The notes under the pieces are model-generated. The model was not told where the DNA came from and did no database searches. It worked only from the letters and a program-made list of their open reading frames with translations. From assembly GCA_934512105.1 (NCBI GenBank), contig CAKSWQ010000036.1:1-21251 (forward strand): 21,251 nt of DNA. Reading direction: 5' to 3'. The translations under genes were made by a program, and so were the position numbers. Shown one piece after another: positions 21,082-21,251 of this stretch (positions are counted from its first letter, which is position 1; each line of letters begins with the position of its first letter). The stretch comes from an uncultured Faecalibacterium sp. GTDB taxonomy: Bacteria; Bacillota; Clostridia; Oscillospirales; Ruminococcaceae.

Positions 21082-21251
21082 ATGACGTTAAAAGAGTTAC
21101 AGATCGGCAAAAGCGCCATAGTGGATGCTGTGGGCGGTGCGGGCGCACTGCGGCAGCATTTTCTGGATATGGGTCTGATCCCCGGGGCAGAGGTCACGCT
21201 GGTAAAGCTGGCACCCATGGGCGACCCCATGGAGCTGCGCATCCACGGCTA
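21082..21251 (+). CDS. feoA: Ferrous iron transport protein A, 5' part
   Basis: The first 56 residues of a FeoA protein, cut by the window end. GKSAIVDAVGG, LRQHFLDMGLIPGAEVTLVKLAPMGDPMELRIHG is the SH3-like FeoA fold typical of this small cytosolic partner of the FeoB ferrous iron permease. The ATG at 21082 follows AGAAGG. Family members are about 75-85 residues, so roughly two thirds is present. feoB is expected immediately downstream but cannot be seen. Confidence 0.9.
   Translation, partial: MTLKELQIGKSAIVDAVGGAGALRQHFLDMGLIPGAEVTLVKLAPMGDPMELRIHG

Overview
The window looks like chromosome from a GC-rich, low-GC-phylum (Firmicutes/Clostridia) gut bacterium of the Oscillospiraceae/Ruminococcaceae type. 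Faecalibacterium is my best guess. The reasons are the gene families (MgtE, RicT, delta-prime, S11 peptidases, a Gram-positive RND pump with no outer-membrane partner), strong AGGAGG ribosome sites, TTGACA/TATAAT-type promoters, and dense palindromic intergenic repeats of a kind I associate with that genus. The species call is inference; no rRNA or other marker is present.

Layout, left to right: a terminator facing out of the window; a strong promoter and a roughly 330-nt structured leader in front of a magnesium transporter (mgtE, +); a 780-bp gap holding a palindromic repeat and a striking cluster of TGTGGAAAA 9-mers around an AT-rich tract; a rhomboid-like membrane protein (+); DNA polymerase III delta-prime (holB, +); a gamma-carbonic-anhydrase-like protein (-) divergent from two tandem D-Ala-D-Ala carboxypeptidase paralogues (+); a minus-strand operon trmN6-like, rsmI, yfcE-like phosphoesterase, biotin ligase; a 56-residue 2[4Fe-4S] ferredoxin (-); ricT (-); a 1314-residue RND permease (+); galM (+); galE (+); and the start of feoA (+), cut by the window end.

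Functional links: galM and galE both serve galactose (Leloir) metabolism but are separate units with their own leaders and terminators. The four-gene minus operon is tightly packed (one 4-base overlap, gaps of 15 and 22 bases). holB, ricT, trmN6 and rsmI are neighbours near the origin in Bacillus; here they are split by other genes and lie on both strands.

Between nearly every pair of transcription units lies at least one palindromic repeat, about 130-160 bp, built from nested hairpins. They fall into three related families, about eleven units in 21 kb, always intergenic and usually within 5-25 bp of a terminator or stop codon. One copy is nested inside another, and two are composites. Two further short conserved elements each occur twice directly behind terminator hairpins. 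These repeats, the mgtE leader and the TGTGGAAAA cluster are the least explained parts of the window.
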